Below, in pieces: positions 24,213-35,231 of a stretch of 64,000 nt of DNA. Source of the DNA: Pseudomonas mendocina (GTDB taxonomy: Bacteria; Pseudomonadota; Gammaproteobacteria; Pseudomonadales; Pseudomonadaceae). Made by a program: the position numbers and the translations under genes. The notes beneath the pieces were generated by a model. It saw only the letters and a list, made by a program, of their open reading frames with translations. It was not told the DNA's origin and searched no databases. The stretch is from positions 2,604,001 to 2,668,000 of the forward strand of contig NZ_CP027657.1 of assembly GCF_003008615.1 (NCBI RefSeq), given 5' to 3'. Position 1 is the first letter of the stretch; each line of letters opens with the position of its first letter.

Positions 24213-25901
24213 ATGTATGACTACGACTGGCTGCTGCTGGCGGCTTTCTCTGTGCTGGTGCTGGCACCGGCCCCTTTTCTCGGGCGCTACTTCTACCGCG
24301 TGATGGAGGGCCAGCGTACTTGGCTCAGCCCCGTGCTGCTGCCGGTGGAGCGCCTGTGCTACCGCGTGGCCGGCGTCGACTCGGAGCAGGAGCAGAGTTG
24401 GCGCGGCTACGCCTTAGCGCTGCTGGCCTTCACCCTTATCTGCCTGCTGGCGCTGATGAGCATTCTGTTGCTGCAGGGCGGCTTGCCGCTCAACCCGCAG
24501 CAGCTCGCCGGGCTGAGCCTGCCGCTGGCGTTCAACACGGCGGTGAGCTTCGTTACCAACACCAACTGGCAGGCCTACAGCGGTGAGGCGCAGCTGAGCT
24601 ATTTCAGCCAGATGCTCGGCCTCGGGGTGCAGAACTTCGTTAGCCCGGCAGTGGGCCTGGCAGTGTTGGTGGTGCTGTGCCGGGGGTTGGCGCGACAGTC
24701 CAGCGACCGCCTGGGCAATTTCTGGGTCGATATCACCCGCGCCGTGCTCTACGGCCTGTTGCCGCTGTGCCTGGTGCTGGCCGTGCTGCTGGTGTGGCAG
24801 GGCGTACCGCAGAATTTCAGCGATTACATCTCCGCCACCACCCTGCAGGGCAGTCAGCAGACCTTGCCGATGGGGCCGGCGGCCAGCCAGATCGCCATCA
24901 AGCAACTGGGCACCAACGGCGGCGGCTTCTTCGGCGTCAACTCGGCGCACCCGTTCGAGAACCCCACGGCGCTGAGCAACCTGCTGGAGCTGGTGTCGAT
25001 CCTGCTGATCCCGGCGGCACTGGTGTTCACCTTCGGCCATTACGTGCGTGACCTGCGTCAGAGCCGGGCGATCCTGGCCAGCATGCTGCTGCTGTTCGTC
25101 ATCGGCCTTGGCGTGTGCGCCTGGGCGGAGTTGCAGCCGAACCCGGCGCTGGCGGGGCTGCCCATCGAGCAGGTGGGCTCGCTGGAGGGTAAGGAGGCGC
25201 GCTTCGGCAGCTTCGCTTCGGCGCTCTGGGCGGCTACCACCACGGCAGCGTCCAACGGTTCGGTGAACGCCATGCACGACAGCTTCAGCGCCCTCGGCGG
25301 GCTGGTGCCGCTGGTCAACATGCTGCTCGGCGAGATCATCTTCGGCGGCATTGGCGCGGGCCTCTACGGCATGCTGCTGTTCGTGTTGATCGCGGTGTTC
25401 CTCGCCGGGCTGATGATCGGCCGCACCCCAGCCTACCTGGGCAAGAAACTGGAGGCGCGCGAGGTACGGCTGATGGTTGCCACGTTGCTGGTGATGCCGG
25501 TCGGCGTGCTGGTGTTCGGCGCCCTGGCGGTGAGTTTCGCCGGGCCGGCGGCATCCATCGGCAACCCCGGCCCGCACGGCTTCAGCCAGGCGCTGTATGC
25601 CTACGGTTCGGCCACCGGCAACAATGGTTCGGCCTTCGCCGGCTTCACCGCCGACACCCCCTACCACAACCTGATGCTCGGCCTGGCCATGCTGCTCGGG
25701 CGCTTCGGCTACATCCTGCCGGTGCTGGCGATTGCCGGCAGCCTGGCGGCCAAGCGCGCCGCGCCGCAGGGGCAGAACAGCTTCCCCACCCATGGGCCGC
25801 TGTTCGTCGTGCTGCTGACGTTGACCATCCTCCTGGTGGGTGGCCTGACCTTCATGCCGGCGCTGGCCCTGGGCCCGCTGGCCGAACACCTGGCGTTCTG
25901 A
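24213..25901 (+). CDS. kdpA: KdpA, potassium-translocating subunit of Kdp ATPase
   Basis: 562 residues, close to the E. coli length of 557. About ten membrane segments with the four selectivity-filter-like loops: [41 protein letters not shown] and [10 protein letters not shown]. These bind potassium with high affinity. An in-frame start at 24195 lies within kdpF; ATG 24213 with gaggag upstream is used. Followed 13 bases later by kdpB. Expressed under potassium limitation through KdpD/KdpE in known systems. Confidence 0.97.
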   Translation: MYDYDWLLLAAFSVLVLAPAPFLGRYFYRVMEGQRTWLSPVLLPVERLCYRVAGVDSEQEQSWRGYALALLAFTLICLLALMSILLLQGGLPLNPQQLAGLSLPLAFNTAVSFVTNTNWQAYSGEAQLSYFSQMLGLGVQNFVSPAVGLAVLVVLCRGLARQSSDRLGNFWVDITRAVLYGLLPLCLVLAVLLVWQGVPQNFSDYISATTLQGSQQTLPMGPAASQIAIKQLGTNGGGFFGVNSAHPFENPTALSNLLELVSILLIPAALVFTFGHYVRDLRQSRAILASMLLLFVIGLGVCAWAELQPNPALAGLPIEQVGSLEGKEARFGSFASALWAATTTAASNGSVNAMHDSFSALGGLVPLVNMLLGEIIFGGIGAGLYGMLLFVLIAVFLAGLMIGRTPAYLGKKLEAREVRLMVATLLVMPVGVLVFGALAVSFAGPAASIGNPGPHGFSQALYAYGSATGNNGSAFAGFTADTPYHNLMLGLAMLLGRFGYILPVLAIAGSLAAKRAAPQGQNSFPTHGPLFVVLLTLTILLVGGLTFMPALALGPLAEHLAF

Positions 25902-25914
25902 AGGAGAAACCGTG

Positions 25915-27972
25915 ATGAATGCCCCCGTAACGGCGCAACGCAGCGCCAAGTCGTCCAGCAGCCAGCCACAGACCGGCCTCGGCGCGCTGTGGCGCCCGGC
26001 CCTCAAGCAGGCCTTCGTCAAACTCGACCCACGGCAACTGGTGCGCTCGCCAGTGATGCTGGTGGTGGAGCTGACAGCGCTGGTCACCAGCGTGCTGTGC
26101 TTCGTCCCCAACCCTGCGGTGAGCACCGCCCTGGGCGTGCAGATCGCGCTGTGGCTGTGGTTCACCGTGCTCTTCGCCAACTTCGCCGAGGCCTTGGCTG
26201 AGGGGCGTGGCAAGGCTCGCGCCGACAGCCTGAAGTCCGGCAGTCAGGGCTTGATGGCGAACAAACAGGTCGGCGCGCAGTTTCAGTCCGTACCGGCCAG
26301 CAGCCTGCGCAAGGGCGATGTGGTGCGGGTCGAGGCCGGTGAATTGATCCCCGGCGACGGCGAGGTGATCGAAGGTGTGGCGGCGGTCAACGAAGCGGCG
26401 ATTACCGGCGAGTCCGCGCCGGTGATCCGCGAGTCCGGCGGCGATCGTTCGGCAGTCACCGGCAACACCCGCCTGGTCTCGGACTGGCTGCTGGTGCGCA
26501 TCAGCGCCAACCCCGGCGAGTCCACCCTCGACCGCATGATCGCTCTGGTCGAAGGCGCGCGCCGGCAGAAGACGCCCAACGAGGTGGCGCTGGATATCCT
26601 GCTGATCGGCCTGACCCTGATCTTCCTGCTGGTGGTGGCCACGCTGCAGCCGTTCGCCCGCTTTGCCGGTGGCGACCTGCCGTTGATCTACCTGGCGGCG
26701 CTGCTGGTGACGCTGATCCCCACCACCATCGGCGGCCTGCTCTCGGCCATCGGCATCGCCGGCATGGATCGCCTGGTGCGCCTGAACGTCATCGCCAAGT
26801 CCGGCCGCGCCGTGGAGGCAGCCGGCGATGTGCACACCCTGCTGTTGGACAAGACCGGCACCATCACCTTCGGCAACCGCCGTTGCAGCGCCATGGTCAA
26901 GGCGCCGGGCGTGGCCACGCCGGAGCTGGCCGAGGCGGCGCTGCTGGCCTCGCAGGGCGACGACACGCCGGAGGGCAAGTCGATCGTCGAATACCTGGCC
27001 TCGTTGCACCCGATGGAAGCGCCCGAGCGCAGCGGCATGACGCTGATCGCCTTCAGCGCCGAGACGCGCCTGTCCGGTGCCGACGTGAACGGTGTGGCCT
27101 ACCGCAAGGGCGCGGTGGACGCCGTGCTGGCCTACCTCGGCCTGGGCCGTAGTGATTTGCCGGCGCCGCTGGCCCGTGAGGTGGAGAAAATCGCCCAGAG
27201 TGGCGGCACGCCGTTGCTGGTGGCCGGGGCCGGGCGCCTGCTCGGCGCCATCCACCTCAAGGACGTGGTCAAGCCGGGCATTCGCGAGCGTTTCGCCGAG
27301 CTGCGCGCCATGGGCATCCGCACCGTGATGGTGACCGGTGACAACTCGCTGACCGCCGCCGCCATCGCCGCCGAGGCCGGTGTCGATGACGTGATCGCCG
27401 AGGCCACGCCGGAGAAGAAACTGTCGCGCATCCGCGCCGAGCAGGCCGAAGGCAAGCTGGTGGCGATGTGCGGCGATGGCGCCAATGACGCCCCGGCGCT
27501 GGCCCAGGCCGACGTTGGCCTGGCCATGAACGACGGCACCCAGGCCGCCCGCGAGGCCGCCAACCTGGTGGATCTGGACAGCGACCCGACCAAGCTGATC
27601 GACGTGGTGCAGGTGGGCAAGGAGCTGCTGGTGACCCGAGGCGCGCTGACTACCTTCTCGGTGGCCAACGATGTGGCCAAGTACTTCGCCATCCTCCCGG
27701 CGCTGTTCGCCGGCATCTACCCGCAGCTCGGCACGCTCAACCTGATGCAGTTGCACAGCCCGCAGAGCGCGATCCTCTCGGCCATCGTATTCAACGCCCT
27801 GATCATCGTCGCGCTGATTCCGCTGGCGCTGCGCGGTGTGCGCGTCCAGGCGCTGGACGCCGGCCAGTTGCTGCGGCGCAACCTGCTGATCTACGGCCTC
27901 GGCGGGCTGGTCGCACCCTTCGTCGGGATCAAGCTGCTCGACCTGCTGCTGGTGGGGTTGGGCTGGGTGTAG
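25915..27972 (+). CDS. kdpB: KdpB, ATP-hydrolysing P-type ATPase subunit
   Basis: 685 residues. The phosphorylated aspartate is Asp312 in D-K-T-G-T; the actuator-domain T-G-E-S is present near residue 164, and the hinge [16 protein letters not shown] is intact. About seven membrane helices as in other KdpB proteins. ATG 25915 stands 8 bases after AAGGAG; the GTG three bases earlier is less likely. It energises potassium uptake through KdpA. An unusual 242-base gap filled with repeats separates it from kdpC. Confidence 0.97.
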   Translation: MNAPVTAQRSAKSSSSQPQTGLGALWRPALKQAFVKLDPRQLVRSPVMLVVELTALVTSVLCFVPNPAVSTALGVQIALWLWFTVLFANFAEALAEGRGKARADSLKSGSQGLMANKQVGAQFQSVPASSLRKGDVVRVEAGELIPGDGEVIEGVAAVNEAAITGESAPVIRESGGDRSAVTGNTRLVSDWLLVRISANPGESTLDRMIALVEGARRQKTPNEVALDILLIGLTLIFLLVVATLQPFARFAGGDLPLIYLAALLVTLIPTTIGGLLSAIGIAGMDRLVRLNVIAKSGRAVEAAGDVHTLLLDKTGTITFGNRRCSAMVKAPGVATPELAEAALLASQGDDTPEGKSIVEYLASLHPMEAPERSGMTLIAFSAETRLSGADVNGVAYRKGAVDAVLAYLGLGRSDLPAPLAREVEKIAQSGGTPLLVAGAGRLLGAIHLKDVVKPGIRERFAELRAMGIRTVMVTGDNSLTAAAIAAEAGVDDVIAEATPEKKLSRIRAEQAEGKLVAMCGDGANDAPALAQADVGLAMNDGTQAAREAANLVDLDSDPTKLIDVVQVGKELLVTRGALTTFSVANDVAKYFAILPALFAGIYPQLGTLNLMQLHSPQSAILSAIVFNALIIVALIPLALRGVRVQALDAGQLLRRNLLIYGLGGLVAPFVGIKLLDLLLVGLGWV

Positions 27973-28214
27973 CGCGTTGTTTCGTTCACTCGCGGTCTGC
28001 TCCCTCTCCCATTAATGGGAGAGGGCTGGGGAGAGGGTAGGGCAGGCCACTCGGTATTACCGGATAGACCCTCTCCCCCGGCCCCCGCTCTGCGCCCCAG
28101 CCCCTCGCAGAGCTCAGGGCGCTTGAGCGGGCGAAGCGATACTTCGCTATTTCCGCTCAAGCCCCGCAAGCGGGAGAGGGGAGACAAGCAACGAATCGAT
28201 ATTGGAGACTCATC
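27973..28214. repeat. Dispersed repeat inserted between kdpB and kdpC
   Basis: 242 bases made mostly of a repeat with ccctctcccattaatggga near its start (28002-28020), ccctctccccc in the middle (about 28069) and cgcaagcgggagagggga near its end (28166-28183). Similar sequence lies between ssuD and ssuC at 36443-36577. kdpB and kdpC are normally adjacent, so this looks like a later insertion within the operon. The strong hairpins may lower or protect downstream mRNA. No promoter for kdpC was recognised. Confidence 0.75.
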
Positions 28215-28772
28215 ATGCTCAACCATATCCGCCCCGCCATCGCCACCCTGGCGCTGATGACGCTGTTCACCGGCGTGGCTTACCCGCTGGCCGTCACCGG
28301 CGTGGCGCACCTGGCTTTCCCCGATCAGGCCGCTGGCAGCCTGGTGCGTGACGACGCCGGCCAGGTGCGCGGCAGCCGCCTGATCGCCCAGGCCTTCGAC
28401 GGCGATCAGTGGTTCCAGCCTCGTCCCTCTGCAGTGGATTACGCCACCGTGGCCAGCGCCGCCAGCAACCTGGCGCCGAGTAATCCGAAGCTGCGCGAAC
28501 GCATCGAGCAGAGCAGCGCCAAACTGGGCGGCCAGGCGCCGCTGCCGATGCAACTGCTGACCACCTCGGGCAGCGGCCTCGACCCGCACCTGTCGCCCGA
28601 GGCTGCTGCCTGGCAGATTCCGCGCATCGCTCAAAACCGAGGCCTGGAGGAAGCTGAGCTGCTGCGCCTGGTCGAGGCGCATACCGAGCGCCCGCTATTC
28701 GGCCCGGCGGTGGTCAATGTGCTGGCTCTGAACCTGGCGCTGGCCGACAATCCCTCCACTTCTTCCCAGTGA
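28215..28772 (+). CDS. kdpC: KdpC, periplasmic chaperone-like subunit of Kdp ATPase
   Basis: 185 residues with one N-terminal membrane helix (residues about 10-30, [14 protein letters not shown]) and a periplasmic domain carrying G-S-x-L-I-A-Q-x-[12 protein letters not shown], and the C-terminal [12 protein letters not shown] block typical of KdpC. It assembles with KdpA and KdpB. Ten bases separate its stop from the kdpD ATG. Confidence 0.96.
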   Translation: MLNHIRPAIATLALMTLFTGVAYPLAVTGVAHLAFPDQAAGSLVRDDAGQVRGSRLIAQAFDGDQWFQPRPSAVDYATVASAASNLAPSNPKLRERIEQSSAKLGGQAPLPMQLLTTSGSGLDPHLSPEAAAWQIPRIAQNRGLEEAELLRLVEAHTERPLFGPAVVNVLALNLALADNPSTSSQ

Positions 28773-28782
28773 CGAGTGCGTC

Positions 28783-31434
28783 ATGAACGACAGCCTGCGC
28801 GCCGAAGCGCTGCTCGCCGACCTGCCCCGCGAAGGCCGTGGCCGGCTCAAGGTATTCCTCGGCGCTGCGCCGGGTGTCGGCAAGACCTACGCCATGCTCC
28901 AGGCCGCCCACGCGCAACTGCGCCAGGGCGTGGCGTTGCGCGCCGGGGTGGTGGAAAGCCACGGCCGCAGCGAAACCGAGGCGCTGCTGGTAGGGTTGCC
29001 GCAACAACCGCCATTGCGCCTGCCTTATCGCGGCCTGGAACTGAGCGAGATGGATCTCGACGGCCTGCTCGCCGATCCGCCCAAGCTGGCGCTGGTGGAC
29101 GAGCTGGCGCACAGCAACGCCCCCGGCAGCCGCCACGCCAAGCGCTGGCAGGACGTGCAGGAACTGCTCACCGCCGGCATCGACGTCTACACCACGGTCA
29201 ACGTCCAGCACCTGGAAAGCCTCAACGATCGCGTGCGCGATATCACCGGCGTGCAGGTGCGCGAGACGGTGCCCGACTGGGTGCTGCAGGAAGCCGACGA
29301 GATCCAGCTGGTCGACCTGCCGCCGCGCGAGCTGCTCGAACGCCTGCGCGATGGCAAGGTGTACATGCCCGAGCAGGCCCGTGCGGCCATCGACGCCTTC
29401 TTCTCGCCGACCAACCTCACCGCGCTGCGCGAACTGGCCATGCAGACCGCCGCCGCGAGGGTCGATGCTGACCTCGACCAACGCTACCGCCAGCTCGGCC
29501 AGGCGGCGCCCAGCGTGCTCGGGCGCCTGCTGGTGGGGGTGGACGGCGATGGCGAGGCCGAGCGCCTGGTGCGCCACGCTTGTCGGGTGGCCGAGCGCCG
29601 TCATCTGCCCTGGTCGGTGGTGCACGTGGACAGCCGCCGGGCCATGGACGAGGAGCAACGCGGGCGTCTGCAAGCGGCGCTGCGCCTGGCCGAGCGCCTC
29701 GGCGGCGAGGTGGTGACGCTGCACGGTGACTCGGTGGCGCACACGTTGCTCGACCACGCCCGCGAGCGCCGCGCCAGCCTGATCCTGGTCGGCAGCAGCA
29801 CGCGGCGCTTGCGTCGGCGCTGGTTGGGGCGTGGCCTTGGCGAACGCCTGCTGGCCGCTGGCGCCGGGCTGGAGGTGAGCGTGCTGGATGCCAAGGGCAG
29901 CCAGGCCACTGCGGGGCGTCGCCCGCGCCTGGCCCCGCGTTGGGGCGACTACCTGCTGGCCGTGCTGGCCAGTATGGTGGCCTCGCTGCTGTGCTTTGGC
30001 CTGGCTCAGGTGCTGGAGTTGCCGAATATCTCCCTGGTGTTCCTCGCTGCCGTGCTGCTGGTGGCGGTGCGCAGCAGTCTCGGCCCGGCGTTGCTGTGTG
30101 CCGGACTGTCGTTCCTCAGCTACGACTTTTTGTTCATCGCGCCGACCTGGACGCTGGAGATTCATCGCCACGAGGACGTGTTGACCCTGCTTTTCTTCCT
30201 GCTGATGGCGGCGCTGACCGGCAACCTGGCCAGCAGCCAGCGGCGTCAGGTGCAGGCACTGCGCGAGGTGCAGGGCGAGACCACGGCGCTGCTGGAACTG
30301 TCGCGCAAGCTCACCGCAGCCGCCGACCGCCAGGCTGTGCTGGCCGTGGCCGAGCAACAGCTGGGCGGCTGGGCCGAGATGCAACTGACCCTGCTGTCGC
30401 GCGGTGCGGAGGGGCAGTGGCAGCATCAGGGCGGCCTGCAGGTCGAACTTCCCGATGCCGAGCGCGCCGCCGCCGACTGGGCCTGGCAGCACGAGCAACC
30501 TGCCGGCCTCGGCACCGATACTCTGCCCAGTAGTCGCTGGTGGTGGTGGCCGTTGTGCGGCGAGGAAGGGCCGCTGCTGCTGATCGGCCTGCAGCGCGTC
30601 GATGGTACGCCGCTGGTAGATACACGCCGGCGCCTGATCGCTGCCCTGGGCCAGCCGCTGGCGCAGGCCCTGGCCCGCGCGCAACTGGCCGAGGAACTGG
30701 AGGCAGCGCGCCTGCATGGACAGACCGAGGAGCTGCGCAGCGCGCTGCTGGCTTCGGTGTCGCACGATCTGCGCACGCCGCTGACCGCCATGCGCGGTTC
30801 CATCGACAGCCTGCTGGCACTGGGCGAGGCGATCCCAGTGGCGGATCGTCGTGAACTGCTCGAAGGCACCCGCGACGAGGCCGAGCGCCTCGACCGCTAT
30901 ATCCAGAACCTGCTCGACATGACCCGCCTCGGCCACGGCGAGCTCAAGCTGGCACGTGACTGGGTGGCGCCCAGCGACATCGTCGCCAGCGCGCTGCAAC
31001 GCCTGCATGTGGTGCTCGCGCCGCTGCAGGTCGAGTGCGTGCTGCCGCCGGAGCCACCGCTGCTGCGTGTGCATGCGGCGCTGATCGAGCAGGCGCTGGT
31101 CAACGTGCTGGAGAACGCCGCGCGCTTCTCGCCACCAGCCGGGCGCTTGCGCGTGGCGCTGGAATACGACGAACAGGAGCTGCGCTTTATCGTCGCCGAC
31201 CAGGGCCCTGGCATTCCCGAGGCGGAACGGGCGAAGATCTTCGACATGTTCTATACCGCAGCGCGCGGGGATCGCGGCGGCCAGGGCACCGGCCTGGGCC
31301 TGGCGATCTGCCAGGGCATGGTCGGCGCCCACGGCGGTCGCGTCACGGTTGGCGATGGCCTCGATGGCCGTGGCGCCAGCCTGACCCTGCACCTGCCGCT
31401 AACCATGCCACCGCAAGCCGCCGAGGAAGACTGA
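28783..31434 (+). CDS. kdpD: KdpD, potassium/turgor sensor histidine kinase
   Basis: 883 residues, normal length. N-terminal KdpD domain with Walker A-like G-A-A-P-G-V-G-K-T at residues 27-35, then a universal-stress-protein-like domain (about 250-370), four membrane helices (about 390-485), a GAF-like region, the dimerisation/phosphorylation helix S-V-S-H-D-L-R-T-P-L with His661, and the ATPase domain ending with N-box, D-Q-G-P-G-I-P and G-T-G-L-G-L-A-I. It phosphorylates KdpE when potassium is scarce. Its stop shares one base with the kdpE start. Confidence 0.97.
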   Translation: MNDSLRAEALLADLPREGRGRLKVFLGAAPGVGKTYAMLQAAHAQLRQGVALRAGVVESHGRSETEALLVGLPQQPPLRLPYRGLELSEMDLDGLLADPPKLALVDELAHSNAPGSRHAKRWQDVQELLTAGIDVYTTVNVQHLESLNDRVRDITGVQVRETVPDWVLQEADEIQLVDLPPRELLERLRDGKVYMPEQARAAIDAFFSPTNLTALRELAMQTAAARVDADLDQRYRQLGQAAPSVLGRLLVGVDGDGEAERLVRHACRVAERRHLPWSVVHVDSRRAMDEEQRGRLQAALRLAERLGGEVVTLHGDSVAHTLLDHARERRASLILVGSSTRRLRRRWLGRGLGERLLAAGAGLEVSVLDAKGSQATAGRRPRLAPRWGDYLLAVLASMVASLLCFGLAQVLELPNISLVFLAAVLLVAVRSSLGPALLCAGLSFLSYDFLFIAPTWTLEIHRHEDVLTLLFFLLMAALTGNLASSQRRQVQALREVQGETTALLELSRKLTAAADRQAVLAVAEQQLGGWAEMQLTLLSRGAEGQWQHQGGLQVELPDAERAAADWAWQHEQPAGLGTDTLPSSRWWWWPLCGEEGPLLLIGLQRVDGTPLVDTRRRLIAALGQPLAQALARAQLAEELEAARLHGQTEELRSALLASVSHDLRTPLTAMRGSIDSLLALGEAIPVADRRELLEGTRDEAERLDRYIQNLLDMTRLGHGELKLARDWVAPSDIVASALQRLHVVLAPLQVECVLPPEPPLLRVHAALIEQALVNVLENAARFSPPAGRLRVALEYDEQELRFIVADQGPGIPEAERAKIFDMFYTAARGDRGGQGTGLGLAICQGMVGAHGGRVTVGDGLDGRGASLTLHLPLTMPPQAAEED

Positions 31435-32126
31435 TGAGCCAGGGGCCGAGCATTCTGCTGATCGACGACGAAGCGCAGATTCGCAAGTTCCTGCGCATTG
31501 CCCTCAGTGCCCAGGGCTACCGGGTGCTGGAGGCGGCCAACGGCGAAGACGGCCTGGCCCAGGCGGCGCTGCACAACCCCGATCTCGTCGTGCTCGACCT
31601 CGGCCTGCCCGACCTCGACGGCCAGCAGGTGCTACGCGGCCTGCGTGAATGGAGCCAGGTGCCGGTGCTGGTGCTCTCGGTACGTGCCAGCGAGGGCGAG
31701 AAGGTGCTGGCGCTGGACGGCGGCGCCAATGACTACGTGACCAAGCCATTCGGCATCCAGGAATTCCTCGCCCGTGTGCGCGTGCTGCTGCGCCAGGGCC
31801 AGGGCCGCGAAACGCTGCCGGCGAGCATCGCCTGCGGCGCGCTGAGCATCGACCTGGCCTATCGCCGGGTCAGCCTCGACGGCGCCGAAATCGCCCTGAC
31901 GCCCAAGGAATACGCGGTGCTGGCGCTGCTCGCCCAGCACCTCGGGCGGGTGGTGACCCAGCAGCAACTGCTGCGCGATATCTGGGGCCCCAGCCACGTC
32001 GGCGACAGCCATTACCTGCGCGTGGTGGTCGGCCACCTGCGGCAGAAGATCGGCGACGACCCGGCTGCGCCGCGTTACCTGATCACCGAGGCAGGTGTGG
32101 GTTATCGCCTGCGCGAGCCTTCTTAG
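31434..32126 (+). CDS. kdpE: KdpE, OmpR-type response regulator of kdp
   Basis: 230 residues: receiver domain with acidic pair D11-D12, phospho-acceptor Asp55 (L-D-L-G-L-P-D) and the conserved T/S-x-K (V-T-K-P-F), followed by a winged-helix DNA-binding domain of OmpR type (L-T-P-K-E-Y-A-V-L to the C-terminal Y-R-L). It overlaps the kdpD stop by one base (TGATG). A longer frame starting at 31035 lies inside kdpD and is rejected. Its TAG stop codon is touched by the left arm of the inverted-repeat element at 32125. Confidence 0.96.
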   Translation: MSQGPSILLIDDEAQIRKFLRIALSAQGYRVLEAANGEDGLAQAALHNPDLVVLDLGLPDLDGQQVLRGLREWSQVPVLVLSVRASEGEKVLALDGGANDYVTKPFGIQEFLARVRVLLRQGQGRETLPASIACGALSIDLAYRRVSLDGAEIALTPKEYAVLALLAQHLGRVVTQQQLLRDIWGPSHVGDSHYLRVVVGHLRQKIGDDPAAPRYLITEAGVGYRLREPS

Positions 32127-32310
32127 AGCGTGTTCAAAGTCTGCTGCGCGTCGTCCATGCAGCGTTGAAATCAAGCTGGAACGCCAGCCCGGTCAGAATG
32201 CTCATTTACAGCTCGTAAAGTCGAACGCGACTCCGAGCGTTCTTCGCTCGATTCGCGGGGCCGCCATCGGTATTGCCTGGCTCTAGCTCGCGAGACTTTG
32301 AACAGGCTCT
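32125..32310. repeat. Inverted-repeat-bounded element between convergent genes (MITE-like)
   Basis: Bounded by agagcgtgttcaaagtc (32125-32141) and gactttgaacaggctct (32294-32310), which are inverted copies with one mismatch over 17 bases. The inner part has no gene. The left arm overlaps the kdpE stop codon and the right arm overlaps the stop codon of the convergent acetyltransferase gene by one base. Related pieces occur at 5975-6020 (inner part) and 16709-16727 (left end). It could fold into one large hairpin and act as a two-way transcription end; there is no transposase. Confidence 0.7.
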
Positions 32311-32765
32311 TAAAGCTCCAGGGCCAGACGCAAACGATCCCGATGCTGCAGGCCATTCTCGAACAGCGGCTCGGGGTAGTGCTGCAGGAAGTAATCCGGC
32401 TCCACCGCCACCACGCGAAAGCCAGCGCGCTGGTAGAACGTCAGTTGGTGGCCGAAGCTGCCGGTGCCCAGTTCCAGGCGCCTGGCCCCGAGCTGTCGGG
32501 CCTGGTCGATGGCGTGGCGCAGCAGCAGGGCGCCGATGCCCTGACCCTGGTGTTCGGGCGCCACGGCGATGTTCATCAGTTCCCAGGTGCTGACGGTCAG
32601 GGCCTTGATCACGTAGACGCCGACGATCACGTCGTCCAGGCGCGCGATCACGCAATGGCCCTCCTGCAGGTAGCGGGCGATGGCGGCGGGGCTGGGGTCG
32701 GCTTCCAGCAGCAGCGCCATCGGTGCCTGTTCGCTGGGAACCTTGTGCAGGCTCGGGGTGGTCAT
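32310..32765 (-). CDS. GNAT-family N-acetyltransferase
   Basis: 151 residues with the GNAT acetyl-CoA-binding block Q-G-Q-G-I-G-A-L-L-L-R-H-A (near residues 75-87) preceded by the strand I-A-V-A-P-E-H, and a downstream F-Y-Q-R-A-G-F-R block typical of the fold's last strands. Whole-domain length, no extra domains. Acceptor substrate unknown. Divergent to lsfA with 117 AT-rich bases between; converges with kdpE across the inverted-repeat element. Confidence 0.88.
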   Translation of the reverse strand: MTTPSLHKVPSEQAPMALLLEADPSPAAIARYLQEGHCVIARLDDVIVGVYVIKALTVSTWELMNIAVAPEHQGQGIGALLLRHAIDQARQLGARRLELGTGSFGHQLTFYQRAGFRVVAVEPDYFLQHYPEPLFENGLQHRDRLRLALEL

Positions 32766-32882
32766 GACGAATCGTTCCTGAATGATTTTTTAGTTATAAA
32801 TAAATCATTATTTATTCTTTTTGTTTCTCTTTGTTCCTGAGCATAGTGAGCACCACGCAAGCTACTGCCAAGGAGCACGATC
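32766..32882 (+). promoter_or_regulatory. AT-rich lsfA-ssu promoter region with candidate CysB-type motif
   Basis: The motif tagttataaataaat (32791-32805) matches tagttataagtagat upstream of sbp (38706-38720) at 13 of 15 positions, in the same orientation relative to the downstream gene, in both cases inside an AT-rich patch unlike the surrounding GC-rich DNA. CysB in enteric bacteria and Pseudomonas binds AT-rich sites at ssu and sbp promoters, so this is a plausible CysB element; the ribosome-binding site aggagc for lsfA follows at about 32870. Confidence 0.6.
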
Positions 32883-33521
<639 letters not shown>

Positions 33522-33530
33522 GGATCGAAC

Positions 33531-34124
33531 ATGCATGTCGTGTTGCTGTCCGGCAGCCCTGCGGCGCGTTCGCGCACCGAAGTGTTGCTGGACTACGTGC
33601 GCCAACGCCTCGAGGCGCAGCACGTGGAAGTGAGTCTGCTGCGGGTGCGGGATTTTCCAGCTGAGGATCTGCTGCATGCTCGCTTCGACAGCCCGGCTGT
33701 CCAGCAGCTACAGGCCGTGGTGGCCAGCGCCGATGGCCTGGTGGTCGGTACGCCGGTGTACAAGGCGTCGTTCACGGGTGCGTTGAAGGTGCTGCTGGAT
33801 CTGCTGCCCGAGCGCGCTCTGGCGCACAAGGTGGTGCTGCCCCTGGCCAGTGGTGGCAGCCCGGCGCATCTGCTGGCGGTGGACTACGCGCTCAAGCCGG
33901 TGCTGGCCGCGCTGAAGGCGCAGGAAATGCTCTCCGGCGTGTTCGCCGTGGACAAACAGATCGCCTACCCGGAAGGGGACAGGCCCGCGCAGATCGACGA
34001 CGAGTTGCGCGAACGCCTCGACGAGGCACTGGAACAACTGGGCGCAGCCCTGGCGCGACGGCCGAGGCCGATCGATCCGAACGTATTGAACGACCGGCTG
34101 GTGAACGCCCGCTGGAGCATCTGA
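33531..34124 (+). CDS. ssuE: SsuE, NAD(P)H-dependent FMN reductase
   Basis: 197 residues with a flavodoxin-like fold: [11 protein letters not shown] at the N-terminus binds the FMN phosphate, and [18 protein letters not shown] near residues 75-90 is diagnostic of SsuE. It supplies reduced FMN to SsuD. It follows lsfA by 9 bases and precedes ssuA by 83 bases, the standard Pseudomonas order lsfA-ssuEADCBF. Confidence 0.95.
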   Translation: MHVVLLSGSPAARSRTEVLLDYVRQRLEAQHVEVSLLRVRDFPAEDLLHARFDSPAVQQLQAVVASADGLVVGTPVYKASFTGALKVLLDLLPERALAHKVVLPLASGGSPAHLLAVDYALKPVLAALKAQEMLSGVFAVDKQIAYPEGDRPAQIDDELRERLDEALEQLGAALARRPRPIDPNVLNDRLVNARWSI

Positions 34125-34207
34125 TCCACCCGTAATGCCTCGCCTTACTCGCCCGCTAACGGGCAAGCAGGTAGCCAACCAAGACATCACCGCAAAGGGA
34201 GAGCGCC

Positions 34208-35173
34208 ATGCGCACCATTACTTTGCGTCGAAGCCTGGTCGCCCTGTTTGCCGCGGCCATCTCCTTCGGCGCCATCACTCATGCACAAGCCGAGACACTT
34301 CGTATCGGCTATCAGAAATACGGCACCCTGGTGTTGCTCAAGGCCAAGGGCACCCTGGAAAAACGCCTGGCCGAGCAGGGCGTCGAGGTCAAGTGGACGG
34401 AGTTCCCGGGCGGCCCGCAGCTGCTCGAAGGCCTCAACGTCGGCTCCGTGGACTTTGGCGTCACCGGGGAAACCCCGCCGGTATTCGCTCAGGCGGCGGG
34501 CGCCGACCTGCTTTACGTCGCCCACGAGCCGCCAGCCCCAACCGGTGAGGCGATCCTCGTACCCAAGGACTCGCCGATCAAATCGGTGGCCGAACTCAAG
34601 GGCAAGAAGGTCGCCCTGAACAAGGGCTCCAACGTGCATTACCTGCTGGTACGTGCGCTGGAAGACGCCGGTCTCAAGTACGGCGACATCACCCCGGTCT
34701 ACCTGCCGCCGGCCGATGCCCGCGCCGCATTCGAGCGTGGCAGCGTCGATGCCTGGGTGATCTGGGATCCGTTCCAGTCCGCCGCCGAGAAGCAGTTGCA
34801 GGCCCGCACCCTGCGTGATGGCACTGGCCTGGTCGACAACCACCAGTTCTACCTGGCGACCCGCACCTATGCCGAGCAGCACCCGCAGGTGGTCGGCGCG
34901 CTGGTCGAGGAAATCCGCGGCGTCGGTGAGTGGGTCAAGGGCAACCTCGACGAAGCCACCAGCCAGGTCGCGCCGCTGATCGGCCTGTCCCCGGAGATCA
35001 CCCGCCAGGCTGTGGAGCGCCAGGGCTATGGCGCGCAGTTCATCACCCCGGATGTGGTCGAAGCGCAGCAGAAAATTGCTGACACCTTCACTGAGTTGAA
35101 GCTGATCCCCAAGAAGCTGAGCATCAAGGATGTGATCTGGAATCCCCCCGCCAAGGTGGCCCAGGCCCAGTAA
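34208..35173 (+). CDS. ssuA: SsuA, aliphatic sulfonate periplasmic binding protein
   Basis: 321 residues with a signal peptide cut after A-Q-A (residue 28). The mature start [11 protein letters not shown], the [14 protein letters not shown] block and D-A-W-V-I-W-D-P-F are SsuA hallmarks. It captures alkanesulfonates for the SsuCB importer. An aagggag ribosome-binding sequence precedes the ATG. Followed 58 bases later by ssuD. Confidence 0.95.
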   Translation: MRTITLRRSLVALFAAAISFGAITHAQAETLRIGYQKYGTLVLLKAKGTLEKRLAEQGVEVKWTEFPGGPQLLEGLNVGSVDFGVTGETPPVFAQAAGADLLYVAHEPPAPTGEAILVPKDSPIKSVAELKGKKVALNKGSNVHYLLVRALEDAGLKYGDITPVYLPPADARAAFERGSVDAWVIWDPFQSAAEKQLQARTLRDGTGLVDNHQFYLATRTYAEQHPQVVGALVEEIRGVGEWVKGNLDEATSQVAPLIGLSPEITRQAVERQGYGAQFITPDVVEAQQKIADTFTELKLIPKKLSIKDVIWNPPAKVAQAQ

Positions 35174-35231
35174 TTCCTCGGCCCGGATGTGTCCGGGCCA
35201 TGCCGATGATTTCGTAAAAGGAGACAACTCC

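Noticed and set aside
25852..27756. 634-codon frame antisense to kdpB
   Set aside because: Antisense shadow of a strongly conserved ATPase; no domain content.
28714..31392. 892-codon frame antisense to kdpD
   Set aside because: Shadow of kdpD; product is Gln/His-rich without motifs.
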